A stretch of 64,000 nt of DNA from Mucidula mucida (Eukaryota; Basidiomycota; Agaricomycetes; Agaricales; Physalacriaceae), in contig JADNYV010000085.1 of assembly GCA_015501055.1 (NCBI GenBank), positions 62,001 to 126,000 on the forward strand. Direction: 5' to 3'. Shown here one piece after another: positions 35,699-46,805 of the stretch; the first letter of the stretch is position 1; each line of letters starts with the position of its first letter. The notes under the pieces are model-generated. The model had not been told where the DNA came from and did not search any database. It saw only the letters and a program-made list of their open reading frames with translations. The position numbers and the translations under genes were made by a program.

Positions 35699-36255
35699 AG
35701 CGGAGGAGATCTTGGTGATGGCGCCAGCGCCACCCGGGGAATAAAGAGAGGATGGTGAAGCATGCCATTAGGCAGCGTCTCCATTTATAGCGCGCTGGCA
35801 TATTCATCGTGAACAAAGCCCGGAAACTCGAGGATAGCCCAACAATGGACACCATCTGAGATAAAATCGTAGAAATTCCGGACAATGAGGAGAGTTCTTT
35901 GTTCGCTTGGATGCCCAATTAATGGTAGTGACGAGGCATGTGTAGTCCTATTCGCAGAGAACAATGGAGGAAAATACCAAGGCGGAGCGCCGCCGACAAT
36001 GTTGTCCACTTTGGGAAGAAACGTGTCCATATTCCATTGTCAGAACACACGGCGCATGCTTTGGACGACATATTTTGTCAGCATTGTCTGGAGTAATGTC
36101 AGTGGCCGGAGCTAGAAATTCAAAAAGGCAAACCAAGCAACAACAAATATCACGTGCTGACGCTTTCTTTGTTGGTGACCCTGGCCGCGATCGTCTTTAA
36201 ACACTACCATCACCATCGTCAATCTCCCACCCAATATCCTCCCTGTTTGATCACC
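35699..36255. other. shared intergenic region between HNH gene 1 and array unit B
   Basis: This 557-bp divergent promoter is duplicated at 43657-44198. Both copies retain an alignable stretch (around 35960-36115 and 43900-44050) with conserved open frame on the plus strand, for example CCPLWE, SIVRTHGAC and SALSG. It may be an untranslated leader, a remnant exon or simply a recent duplication. Confidence 0.5.
36151..36156 (+). promoter_or_regulatory. CACGTG box of array unit B
   Basis: Perfect palindrome CACGTG (E-box/bHLH-type site) 105 bp before the unit B ATG, followed by CTGACG and, further on, the conserved TTTAAAC and CTACCATCACCATCGTC leader. Confidence 0.6.
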
Positions 36256-37331
36256 ATGACTATCTCCTTGGAAAATGTCAACGTCTCGCGCGCCTTTACT
36301 GAGCCACTCGACGTACCGATTATGCATCACAGGAAATTACTGGTCCGTTGGATTCGTTCTGCCTCGAACTGATGTTTAACTGTGGCTTAGATTGACTCTC
36401 TGGAATTTCTATGGGGTCTTGATCGTGGCCAGATGAGCTCTTATTTCGAGGTCGCCGGGAACTTTCTTCGAGGTCTGTCTTCACTGTTCAGTCATTGTGG
36501 CGAAACAGCTTACTTTTCTTACAGTCCAACCCGGCCTCAAAACAGCTATCGATGCAAAAGATATCGCACTTTTACCCCCTAATCATATTGTCGAGCAATT
36601 ATTCGAGTTCCAAGAGCAAAATCGTAAACGTCCTCTTGCTCAGAGGCGAACGTTTACGGAGGTATGTATGCAGTTCCTTGCCCCCCAATCTTTCTGATAC
36701 AGAGTCTTTCAAGGTATTTTCGTTCATGCCAGGCGAATGTCGCGTCGTACCGCTGAAGCCCGGCGTCTCTCTCTACACTCTCAACCCTAAGACCCGTAAA
36801 GTAACGACTTTAAAGGGTACACGCACATCATTTCCCTCAGTCTCCTGCGGAGTGCATCCGTTGTTTCTCCTCACATACTCATGCTGGGAGCTCCTCGCTC
36901 CTCCACGGCGCATCGACCGCAAACTTGGACTTGGGGACGCGCTTATGGACTGTATGGGTCCTTGGCACATGATACCACCCTTTGGGTTTTATGACGGCGC
37001 GTACCATGGGCAGTTTGGTCGTTCCGTCCCCTTTGACTATCGTACCCTAATTCCGAGGACTCCCCCTGTACCAGACCTCGTCCATTCGTCGTCGTCGTCG
37101 TCGTCTTCGTACTCTTCCCTTGGTTCGCGGTTGTCGAAACGGTCCAGGCTGTCTACGCCATCGCAGTCAGACTCTGAAGCTGGCGTGGATATCGCCAAGT
37201 GGGTCTCAGACTGCGCCGTGGGGAACTTCTCCCCTGATGTGGACGGTCCTGCATTGGACGTTGTTCCATGTAAACCTCTTGATTCGCCGGAGATTAGTGG
37301 GCCGCGCATTCCGAAACGAAGGAGATCTTAA
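36256..37331 (+). CDS. array unit B: HNH-derived nuclear-type protein, intact
   Basis: Reference copy of the tandem family. Four exons (29, 27, 46 and 205 codons; about 307 residues). Exon 1: SLENVNVSRAFTEPLDVPIM. Exon 2: EFLWGLDRGQMSSYF then EVAGNFLR. Exon 3: VQPGLKTAIDAKDIALLPP and an Arg/Lys-rich end. Exon 4: ECRVVPLKPGVSLYTLNP, the GTRTSFPSVSCGVHPLFLLT segment, a GPWHMIPPFGFYDGAYHGQF motif, a Ser run, SKRSRLSTPSQSDSEAG and a basic end PKRRRS. Intron positions and phases match the HNH genes, and homologous blocks align (WGL, ALLPP versus GLLPP, RVV, LKG, FP, HPL). The CxxC pairs and His of HNH are absent. Likely nuclear from its basic tails. No known function. No signal peptide or membrane helix. 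Confidence 0.85.
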
Positions 37332-37508
37332 ATCCAAGCAACCCTTCTACAATCTATACACGTCGCTACATATTTATTATTATCATACATTTCATTGCCT
37401 CAAGTTCCAGACCCTAAACTTCGATATTTACTTCTCGCCATTTTGCCGTAAGACTCTGAGCGATAGTGGCAGACCTTAGTTGGACTTTTTCGCCAAAGGG
37501 CAGGCAAT

Positions 37509-37514
37509 CACGTG
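37509..37514 (+). promoter_or_regulatory. CACGTG box of array unit C
   Basis: Within AATCACGTGATGACGCG, 106 bp upstream of the unit C ATG. Confidence 0.6.
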
Positions 37515-37614
37515 ATGACGCGTTTTTGTTTGACGGCCGCCTGCTAAGTAGTCCTTCAACCTCTACCATCACTATCTGACATCTCCCACCAAAGATCAGC
37601 TACAATATATTTTC

Positions 37615-38663
37615 ATGTCTGTCCCCCTGGAGAACATTAACATCTCTCGAACCTTTACTGCACCGCTCGTCCTACCGATCATGCATGCAAGGACGGTCTT
37701 GGTTCGGTCCAATCATGTTGCTTTTGTGCCAATGCTAAAAGATAACTCAGATTGACTGCATGGAATACGTTTGGGGTCTTAACCGCGGCCAAATGAGCGC
37801 TTATTTCAACGTCTCCGGCAATTTTCTCCAAAGTCCGTGTCCAAAATCGTGCGAATGAAATATGAGCTAATTTTTCCCTAGTTCAACCTGAGCTCAAAGA
37901 TGCTATCGTCCATGGGAAGGTCGCACTAGTACCCCCCAATCATGTCGTCCAGGAAATGATCGACTTCCAACAGCAAAATCGTAAACTCCCTTTCGCCAAG
38001 AGGCGAATCTTCACCGAGGTATGTACCCATTACCGTACCCACACCTCTTATTCATATTATCCCCAGGTATTTCCATTCGGGCCAAGCGAATGTCGCGTCC
38101 TCCCGCTGAAGCCGGGCGTCTCCCTATACGCTTTAAACCCCACGACCCAGAAAGTCACTACTCTGAAAGGCACACTCACATCCTTTCCCTCAGTTTCCTG
38201 CGGAGTGATACATCCCTTATTCCTCATGACATACTCGTGCAGGGAGGTCGTCGTTCCTTCAAAGAGCATAGACAGCAAACTTGGGTTGGGAAATACTCTT
38301 ATTAAGTGTTTCAATCCTTGGCACACGACTCCGCCCTTGGAGTTCTACGATGGCGCCTATATGGGACAATTCGGTCGCTCCATTCCTCGCCTCTATCGTC
38401 CCTTACTTCCTCCTCCTGTGCTCGTCCATTCTTCGTCGTCATCCTCTCTCGACTCCGAGCACTCTTCAAAAAGATCCAGGTTATCCACACCGTCACAATC
38501 TGACTCTGAAAGTGGCGCAGATATCGCAAAGTGGGCGTCAGACTGTGCTGCGGCAGACTTCGACCCCGATGTGGGTGGTCCTGCATTGGACGTTGTTCCG
38601 TGTAAACCTCTCGACTCGCCGGAGGTTGTTCGACGTCACAATCCGAAACGCAAGAGGTCTTAG
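37615..38663 (+). CDS. array unit C: HNH-derived family member, intact
   Basis: Same four-exon structure as unit B. Exon 1 is more diverged (SVPLENINISRTFTAPLVLP), and exon 2 reads DCMEYVWGLNRGQMSAYFNV. Exon 3 is IQPELKDAIVHGKVALVPP. Exon 4 has ECRVLPLKPGVSLYALNP and an extra residue in CGVIHPLF, a shorter Pro segment (RPLLPPPVLVHSSSSSS), then SKRSRLSTPSQSDSESGADI and tail PKRKRS. All splice junctions inspected keep frame. It is nearly identical to unit G at a constant offset, except for a 15-bp difference in the Ser run and a few substitutions. A function-unknown nuclear protein is the best guess. Confidence 0.83.
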
Positions 38664-38911
38664 AACCAAGTAGTCCTATACGTATCTATTCTTATACATT
38701 CATTTCTCGATTTCCAAAACCTAGAGTTTGATCTTCACCTTTCGCAATCTTTTCGCTTGTTGTAAGGGTATCACTCGATTGTAGCAGACCGCAGCACCAA
38801 TGATCTCTCCTGATGACGCGTTTTGGTGTTTGTTTGTGCGCTACCTAGTTCTTTAACCTCTACCATCACTATTCAAAATCTCCCATCCAATATCGTCTCT
38901 GTCAGATCGCC

Positions 38912-39557
38912 ATGTCTGTGTCTCTGGAGAACGTCAACGACTCGCGCGCCTTTACTGAGCCACTGGACGTACCGATTATGCATTCAAGGGTCATATTGGT
39001 TCGTTTGAATCGTGTAGCTGTAGTGCTGATACCAAAGCATGGCTTAGATTGACCCCTTCGAATTTGTATAGGGACGCGGCCAAATGAGCTCCTATGTTGA
39101 CGTTCCCGGCAACTTTCTGGGAGGTCTGTCTCCAATAATCCGCCAACACATGAGCTTAGTTTCCTACAGTCCAACCCGAAATCAAGGAAGCCATGCGTGC
39201 AAAAAAGGTCGTTTTGATCCCTCCAAACCACGTAGTCAAGGAACTGCTCGAATTCCAGACCAAAATCTTGAACTGCCTTCTACCAAGAGGCGCATTTTCA
39301 CCGAAGTGAGTCTGCAATGCCGCACCCACGACGTATCTGTCCGGTTTAGTCTCGTTCAGATATTCTTGTTCAATCCGTGCGAATGTCGTGTCGTACCGTT
39401 GAAGTCGGGTGTCTCCCTCTACGCTCTCAATCCCACCACCCGGAAAGTAACTCTCTTAAAGGGCACACGCGCTGCTAAGTGCATCCTCTCTTTCTCCTTA
39501 CATACGCCTGTCATATTTATTATTATACATCTCATTGCCTCGAATTCCAGAACCTAG
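38912..39557 (+). pseudogene. array unit D: truncated, multiply disrupted copy
   Basis: Exon 1 is readable (SVSLENVNDSRAFTEPLDVP). Exon 2 has an in-frame TAG (GAATTTGTATAG) and a deletion removing part of the WGLNRG motif. Exon 3 contains a one-base indel at about 39255 (CAGACCAAAATC versus CAACGGCAAAATC). Exon 4 starts normally (ECRVVPLKSGVSLYALNP), but at about 39475 the coding sequence jumps directly into the family's 3' untranslated sequence (CATATTTATTATTATACATC), removing about 100 codons. The upstream position where intact units have CACGTG reads TCTCCTGATGACGCG. Confidence 0.88.
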
Positions 39558-39652
39558 AACTCGAAATTCACCTTTAGACCTTGTGCCGGAACATTCTTTG
39601 CGCGATGGTGGTAGATACGAAGGAATTGTATCGCCCAAGCCAGCGCAGCCAT

Positions 39653-39658
39653 CACGTG
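39653..39658 (+). promoter_or_regulatory. CACGTG box of array unit E
   Basis: Within CATCACGTGACGACGCG, 102 bp upstream of the unit E ATG. Confidence 0.6.
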
Positions 39659-39754
39659 ACGACGCGTTTTGGTTGTGCTCCGCATGCGATCGTTTTTAAA
39701 CTCTACCATCACCATCGTCAGTCTCCCACCTAACATCCTCCCCGTTTAATCACT

Positions 39755-40825
39755 ATGTCCATATCTTTGGAGAACGTCAATGTCTCGCGCGCCTTTACTC
39801 AGCCACTCGACGTACCGATTATGCATTCCAGGACTTTATCGGTTCGTTCGATTCCTCCTGCCTCAATCTATAACTGACCTCTTATATTAGATTGACGCAT
39901 TGGAATTTGTTTGGGGTCTTAACCGAGGCGACATGAGCTCTTACTTCAACGTTCCCGGCAACTTTCTTCGAGGTCTGTCTTGAGTCATCGTGGCGAAACA
40001 TAGAGCTTACTTTTTTTTCACAGTCCAGCCTGAGCTCAAAGAAGCGATCCTTACGAGGAACGTTGCATTAGTACCGCCAAACCACATCATCGACGAACTG
40101 TATGAGTTTCAAGAACAAAACGCTAAACTCCCTTTTGCGAAAAGGCGCGCGTTTACCGAGGTATGTACATGGCACTGTACCCGAATATATTTCTAATCAT
40201 CCAATCCCTGAAGGTGTCCTCACTCAAGCCATGTGAATGTCGTGTTGTACCGCTGAAGCCAGGCGTCTCCCTCTACACTCTCAACCCCACCACCCGGAAA
40301 GTGACTCCTTTCAGAGGCACACGCACATCATATCCCTCAGTCTCCTGCAGCGCGCATCCCTTTTTCGTCATAACATACGCGTGCTACGCGCTCGTCAATC
40401 CTTTAAAGACGGTGAGGCGCAAACTTGCGCTAGGGCTACCGCTTATTCAGTGTATCGGTCCTTGGCACATGGCCCCACCCTTCGAGTTCTATAGGGGCGC
40501 ATATATCGGACAATTTGGTCGTCGCATTCCCTACAAATATCGTCCTTTACTTCCGGCGAGTCCTCCTGTGCCGGAGCTCGTCCATTCATCATCATCATCG
40601 TCAAGCTCCTCTCTGGATTCGCGCTCCTCAAAACGGTCCAGGTTGTCCACACCGTCGCAATCAGACTCTGAAGCTGGCGTAGATATCGCCAAGTGGGTGT
40701 CGCACTGCGCCACGGAGGTCTTCGACCCCGATGTGGCCGGTCCTGCATTGCAAGTTGTTCCTTGTAGACCTCTTGACTCGCCGGAGGTTGTTGGACGTCG
40801 GATCCCGAAACGCAAGAGGACATAG
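39755..40825 (+). CDS. array unit E: HNH-derived family member, intact
   Basis: Four exons as in unit B. Exon 2 ends SSYFNVPGNFLR, and exon 3 is VQPELKEAILTRNVALVPP then IDELYEFQEQNAKLPFAKRR. Exon 4 begins VSSLKPCECRVVPLKPGVSL and carries RGTRTSYPSVSCSAHPFFVI, GPWHMAPPFEFYRGAYIGQF, an eight- to nine-Ser run and the tail PKRKRT. It forms a subgroup with J and K (CSAHPFF rather than CGVHPLF). Unit J matches it over the whole gene and the next 0.3 kb without a single indel, so one was copied from the other recently. Function unknown. Confidence 0.84.
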
Positions 40826-42373
40826 ATCCTAGTATATACACGGCGCTACGTATTTATTGTTATACACTTCATTCCTCGAGGCTCGATTAGAGGTAGGATG
40901 TTCGCTCGTCATAATCTTCGCATCTAATCCGCGGTCGTTGATGAGTAAGGTTGTATGCCTGCTTGTTCGTCGGGTGACAACCCGACTGGGCCTCTTAGCG
41001 ACATCGTTCTGCTGGTGCTGCCAAGCCATGGTGTTCACACCCTCCCAAACGTCATAAGACAGAGCGTGTTCGGTGAAAGCTCACTGGGTGTCTATGAAAG
41101 GTGCTTAGGCTTCGTGGCCCTGGCAGCTGTAATCCTGTTTCGTGGCTGTTCAATAACATCATCACTTTCATTACCGTTTTCACAACCATAAGTCGATCTA
41201 AGTGAACCCTCAGTGGCATAGCAGACATAGTAAACGTTACTCGGTCGTCAAAAATGATAGTGGCTATACGGGCTCGTTAGAACTTTCTGACCAGATCTGC
41301 GGATAATCAAGTCTAGGTTGTTGATCTGGCTTTGTGAGGCGATGCTTTGGGTGCGTGCACCGGAACAAGAAAGCATGTAAAAACACACTATGGATCTGAA
41401 TCGTCTCTGAACACATAAGGGCGACTTGCCAAAATGATGAAGTGTGCGTTTTTGGGGCAGTGCCATGTGGCGCAACTGAGTCCAATCAACAAAGGCAGAA
41501 CGGACGTCATGAAATACACGATATTGGTCCAATAGAATTGGTGGGAATGCACACTGTACTAGATTACGTCGGTGGATCATGAAAGATTACTTGGTGGTTT
41601 CCTCTGACTACTCATTTAAGTGAGTTAAATGAGCCTTGAGAGATATAGCCAACTGTAGACCTATGCAGATGTAGGCGACGCGGACGCGGAGGTGCACCGA
41701 TACTTCTACACCGGTTCTCACCTGTTGGATTATCAAGTGCACCGGTGCACTCGCTACCGGCGGCACCAACGCCACCGACTCGCGTCTACCCTCTCCATAT
41801 GTTCATGCTGTCCATTGATCTACTTATAGTGTACTCTACTGTGTATAAGCTTCTTGTATGGAAGGTACAATCCAGTTTCTAATTTGCCGGGTTTCCCGTA
41901 CCTTCACAGTCCCGCCAACTCCCATGCATCGACGCGTCGCTCACGATTTTTCACCCGCGACTCAACCAATCTTACACGTTTTCAGAACAGTGGCGGTATC
42001 ACTGGTTCCCGCCACATGGCGCAAAATAGATCCCGTCCCCCCACTCAGAGCCGACCGTGGGTCACGGCTGATCCCCTTTGGCTGATTGGAAGATGGCAAG
42101 GTCGGAAAGTCAGGCCAAGCCGGTGACTTCAGGCTAGCACATCATTGAATAGACGATGCCTTACGTCCAAGGTGCCCAGATTTTTAAATAAATACACATT
42201 ATCTGATTTTTTTGGTATCTAAATACATTTTTCGGTTGTATTTACATCGTGAACAAGAAACATAAAAGGGGAGAAACGTAATGTCATAGAGAGGATTTCA
42301 ACCAGAGTGCGATGCTAAATTGTGCAGAGAAACGTGAGATCATAAAGAGGAATAGCATGAGAGTGGAATGGAG
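40826..42373. other. junction between duplicated blocks 1 and 2
   Basis: From 40826 to about 41600 the sequence matches 49831 to about 50590, the right flank of the block. From about 41630 it matches the region from 33920, the left flank of the next block. No gene is recognised. The block junction lies near 41620. Confidence 0.6.
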
Positions 42374-43656
42374 TCAGCGCCGAGAGGCCGTCGCAGCGCT
42401 CTTGCCCTTCCTGGAACGCTTCGGAGGGGGCGGTACATCAAGTGTAGAATCCGAGTCGTGTGCGGTGGACGCGGCGCGCAGGCGCTTGGATCGACGAGGT
42501 TCGGATGTCGCAGCGTCTTGCTCCGATGTCGAGGTCTCGGACTGTACAGCTGCTCGTTCAGAAATCGCCGCATCTGCCCCGGACGGTGCAGGTCCTGCCG
42601 CCTTGGACGTCGTAAAACCCGATGTGGCTCGGTCGTCGTCGTCCTGGAGGACCCAAGACTCGAAAAGCCGTCGCACATTTGCCAAGTCGGTCCCCTGCGA
42701 CAGAGGAACGTCGAGATCCTCCAAATCGTGATTTTCAAGCTTGACGCCAAGGTTCCACATCATGTAGACGGGATTTACATGAAGCTCGATGTTGGACAGG
42801 AGCGGATGATGGAAAGGCGGGAAAATACCCTTGATCCTGGATCTGTTGTTCTTGCCGGGCAGATAAACGACGAAGGGATTACTGCCCGTCCAACCAATAT
42901 CGATAAGGCGATACTTGAGAGGGTTGTCGGGGTCGTGTTTGAAAAGCTGCTAGTAGTCAGAGAGATGAGCAGATATACATGGAAGCCAACGTACCTCGGA
43001 GACTGGGTTCTTGCTTCGTTCTTCCGGCGTCTTATTCACAAATTCCAAAGCGACCTCAATAGCTTGGGTCGGGGGGAGGAGGGCGAACAGCCCCGTGTCT
43101 AGCCCCAGATGACATTTGACACAAACTACTCGTTCGTTCAGTAAGAATATTGTTGGGATATCGGGAAAGGTATTCACGAATCATCATGTTGAACCGTGAA
43201 TGTAGATAGAACGTCTCGGGCTCTAATCCCCAGCTTTCTTCTAGATGCGCTACCTGGGCAGTCGTAAGTAAGCCTAGCGAAACAACGATGACTGGCACTC
43301 ACTAGCTCTTCATTTCCCGCTAAAGACCGATCGACAACATGTGCCATGTTGAAGGTACTTCCATCATTATTATCGCAGCCGCATATCGCACAAGAGAGAC
43401 CGTGTACCGAGTGGTCGATAGCAGCCTGCCTAGCTTCGAGCTTCACATCCTCCTTCCACTGGATGTTTCTCTTGGGGCTAATATAGGCGCTAATGCTGGG
43501 TTCGTCGTCTTCTTCCTGTGGGGGCCGGTAGGCGTAGTCGGGATCTTTGGGCTTCCGGGACGATTTGAGAGGCTGCGGTGTCTCTGGAGGCGGAGACTCC
43601 TGTAGGCTCTTTGTAGGGTGCTCTCGTTGGGAGCGTCGAAGCTGCTGTTCGGCCAT
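42374..43656 (-). CDS. HNH-nuclease-type gene 2, intact
   Basis: Four exons, about 377 residues, all junctions in frame. A basic N-terminus (MAEQQLRRSQREHPTKS) and acidic stretch (PPQEEDDEP) precede the HNH core: LSCAICGCDNND, NMAHVVDRSLAGNEEL, FYLHSRFNMMI and LCVKCHLGLDTGLFALLPP. The two CxxC pairs, the His of MAHV and the C-H of KCH are those expected for metal binding and catalysis. Downstream domain: YRLIDIGW, GSNPFVVYLPGKNNRSR, KGIFPPFHHPLL and NPVYMMWNLGVKLEN. The tail carries SEPRRSKRLRAAS and PPPPKRSRKGKSA, a probable nuclear signal. Likely a nuclear DNA endonuclease-like protein of a basidiomycete-expanded family; biological role unknown. Divergent to unit F with a shared 542-bp promoter region. 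Confidence 0.85.
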
Positions 43657-44198
43657 TAGAGAGGAGATTTGGGAGATAGCGCCAGCGCCACCGGGGGAAT
43701 AAAGAGAGGATAGTGGGGCATGTCGTTAGGCAGCGTCTCCGTTTATAGTGCACTGGCAGGAACAAAGCCCGGGAACTCGAGGAAAGCCCAACAATGGACA
43801 CTATCTGAGATAAACCCGTAGAAGTACCGGACAATGAGGAGAGTTCTTTGTTCGCTTGGATGCCCTACGGTTGTGAATGTGTAGTCCTAGTCGCACAGAA
43901 CAATGGAGGCCAGTACCAAGGCGGAGCGCTGCCGTCAATGTTGTCCACTTTGGGAAGCAACGTGTTCATATTCCATTGTCAGAACACATGGCGCATGCTG
44001 TGGACAACGCATTGCCTCAGCATTGTCTGGAATAATGGCAGTGGCCGGAGCTAAAAATCCAAAAAATGAAATCTCGCCAAGCAACAACAAATATCACGTG
44101 TTGACGACTTCTTTGTTGGTGGCCCGGGCCGCGATCATCTTTGAACTCTACCATCACCATCGTCAGTCTCCCACCCAATATCCTCCCTGTTCGTCACC
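43657..44198. other. shared intergenic region between HNH gene 2 and array unit F
   Basis: Duplicate of 35699-36255. It contains the unit F CACGTG box at its right end. No separate gene is called. Confidence 0.5.
44095..44100 (+). promoter_or_regulatory. CACGTG box of array unit F
   Basis: Within ATATCACGTGTTGACG, 104 bp upstream of the unit F ATG. Confidence 0.6.
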
Positions 44199-45265
44199 AT
44201 GTCTATCTCCTTGGAAAATGTCAACGTCTCGCGCGCCTTTACTGAGCCCCTCGACGTACCGATTATGCATACCAGGACCTTACTGGTCCGTTCGATTCGT
44301 TCTGCCTCAAACTAATTTGTTAACTCTGGCTTAGATTGACTCTATGGAATTCGTGTGGGGTCTTAATCGGGGTGACATGAGCTCATACTTCGACGTCGCC
44401 GGGAACTTTCTTCGAGGTCTGTCTTCTTTCATCGTGGGCGTAAAATGCACTGACTTTTCTTACAGTCCAACCCGGCCTCAAAGCAGCTATCGATGCAAAA
44501 GACGTAGCACTGATACCCCCAAATCACATTGTTGAGGAACTGCTCGAGTTCCAACGGCAAAATCGTAAACTCCCTCTCGCCAAGAGACGAATCTTTACCG
44601 AGGTATGTACCCAGTGCCATACCCACGGCTCTTATTCATATTCTCCTTAGATCTTCTCCTTCGATCCAAGCGAATGTCGCGTCGTCCCGCTAAAGCCGGG
44701 CGTCTCCCTATACACTCTCAACCCCAAGACCCGTAAGGTCACCGTTTTAAGGGGTACACGCACATCATTTCCCTCCGTCTCCTGCGGAGTGCATCCTTTG
44801 TTTCTTCTTACATATGCATGCTGGGGGCTCCTCAACCCTCCTCGAAGCATTGACCGCAAACTTGGGCTCGGGAATACACTTTTCAAGTGTGTGAGTCCTT
44901 GGCACAGGATACCACCCTTCGAGTTCTACGAGGGCGCCTATAAGGGTCAGTTCGGTCGTTCTATTCCGTTCGGATATCGTCCATTACTTCCGACGACTCC
45001 TCCTGTGCCCGACCTCGTCCATTCGTCGTCGTCGTCGTCTTCATCATCTTCTCCGGATTCGCGGTCGTCCAAACGGTCCAGGTTGTCTACGCCATCACAG
45101 TCAGACTCTGAAGCTGGCGTGGATATCGCCAAGTGGGTGTCGGACTGCGCCGTGGGGAACTTCTCCCCTGATGTGGACGGTCCTGCATTGGACGTTGTTC
45201 CATGTAAACCTCTTGATTCGCCGGAGATTAGTGGGCCGCGCATTCCGAAACGAAGGAGATCTTAA
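44199..45265 (+). CDS. array unit F: HNH-derived family member, intact
   Basis: Four exons. Exon 1 SISLENVNVSRAFTEPLDVP; exon 2 DSMEFVWGLNRGDMSSYFDV then AGNFLR; exon 3 VQPGLKAAIDAKDVALIPP; exon 4 IFSFDPSECRVVPLKPGVSL, GVHPLFLLTYACWGLLNPPR, FEFYEGAYKGQFGRSIPFGY, a ten-Ser run, SKRSRLSTPSQSDSEAG and tail PKRRRS. Its last part and the following 2 kb are nearly identical to those of unit B, so block duplication or gene conversion is recent. All junctions keep frame. Confidence 0.84.
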
Positions 45266-45442
45266 ATCCAAGCAACCCTTCTACAATCTATACACGTCGC
45301 TACATATTTATTATTATCATACATTTCATTGCCTCAAGTTCCAGACCCTAAACTTCGATATTTACTTCTCGCCATTTTGCCGTAAGACTCTGAGCGATAG
45401 TGGCAGACCTTAGTTGGACTTTTTCGCCAAAGGGCAGGCAAT

Positions 45443-45448
45443 CACGTG
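45443..45448 (+). promoter_or_regulatory. CACGTG box of array unit G
   Basis: Within AATCACGTGATGACGCG, 106 bp upstream of the unit G ATG. Confidence 0.6.
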
Positions 45449-45548
45449 ATGACGCGTTTTTGTTTGACGGCCGCCTGCTAAGTAGTCCTTCAACCTCTAC
45501 CATCACTATCTGACATCTCCCACCAAAGATCAGCTACAATATATTTTC

Positions 45549-46612
45549 ATGTCTGTCCCCCTGGAGAACATTAACATCTCTCGAACCTTTACTGCACCGC
45601 TCGTCCTACCGATCATGCATGCAAGGACGGTCTTGGTTCGGTCCAATCATGTTGCTTTTGTGCCAATGCTAAAAGATAACTCAGATTGACTGCATGGAAT
45701 ACGTTTGGGGTCTTAACCGCGGCCAAATGAGCGCTTATTTCAACGTCTCCGGCAATTTTCTCCAAAGTCCGTGTCCAAAATCGTGCGAATGAAATATGAG
45801 CTAATTTTTCCCTAGTTCAACCTGAGCTCAAAGATGCTATCGTCCATGGGAAGGTCGCACTAGTACCCCCCAATCATGTCGTCCAGGAAATGATCGACTT
45901 CCAACAGCAAAATCGTAAACTCCCTTTCGCCAAGAGGCGAATCTTCACCGAGGTATGTACCCATTACCGTACCCACACCTCTTATTCATATTATCCCCAG
46001 GTATTTCCATTCGGGCCAAGCGAATGTCGCGTCCTCCCGCTGAAGCCGGGCGTCTCCCTATACGCTTTAAACCCCACGACCCAGAAAGTCACTACTCTGA
46101 AAGGCACACTCACATCCTTTCCCTCAGTTTCTTGCGGAGTGATACATCCCTTATTCCTCATGACATACTCGTGCAGGGAGGTCCTCGTTCCTTCAAAGAG
46201 CATAGACATCAAACTTGGGTTGGGAAATACTCTTATTAAGTGTTTCAATCCTTGGCACACGACTCCGCCCTTGGAGTTCTACGATGGCGCCTATATGGGA
46301 CAATTCGGTCGATCTATTCCTCGCCTCTATCGTCCATTACTTCCTCCTCCTGTGCTCGTCTATTCTTCGTCGTCATCAACGACATCGTCATCCTCTCTCG
46401 ACTCCGAGCACTCTTCAAAAAGATCCAGGTTATCCACACTGTCACAATCTGACTCTGAGAGTGGCGTAGATATCGCAAAGTGGGCGTCAGACTGTGCTGC
46501 GGCAGACTTCGACCCCGATGTGGGTGGTCCTGCATTGGACGTTGTTCCATGTAAACCTCTCGGCTCGCCGGAGGTTGTTAGATGTCGCAATCCGAAACGC
46601 AAGAGGTCTTAG
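45549..46612 (+). CDS. array unit G: HNH-derived family member, intact
   Basis: Near-identical twin of unit C with the same exon structure. It differs by a 15-bp insertion in the Ser run (SSSSSTTSSSSLDSE instead of SSSSSSLDSE) and by a few substitutions, such as SGVDI for SGADI and LGSPEV for LDSPEV. It ends PKRKRS. No frame disruption seen. Confidence 0.83.
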
Positions 46613-46805
46613 AACGAAGTAGTCCTGTGCATTACTACATATTTATTCTTATACATTTCATTTCATTTCTCGATTTCGAAACCTAGAGTTTGATCTTCAC
46701 TTTTCGCAATCTTCCCGCTTGTTGTAAGGATATCACTCGATTGTAACAGCGCACTTCACGACCACCCCAGCAATCTTGATGATCCCTCCAAGCAAGCACA
46801 AGGAT

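Larger units (their letters stand above)
33920..41620. repeat. tandem duplication block 1
   Basis: About 7.7 kb containing a left flank, HNH gene 1 (minus), and array units B, C, D and E plus a right flank. The same order of parts recurs in block 2. Coordinate offsets between matching parts are nearly constant: HNH starts 7958, units B/F 7943 to 7934, units C/G 7934 to 7949, units E/J 9005. The change in offset reflects indels in the D/H/I region. Confidence 0.8.

Noticed and set aside
36122..36260. LTR or transposon origin for the repeated leader sequences of the array
   Set aside because: The repeats are co-linear with gene promoters and coding exons. No terminal inverted repeats, target-site duplications, reverse transcriptase or transposase were seen nearby.
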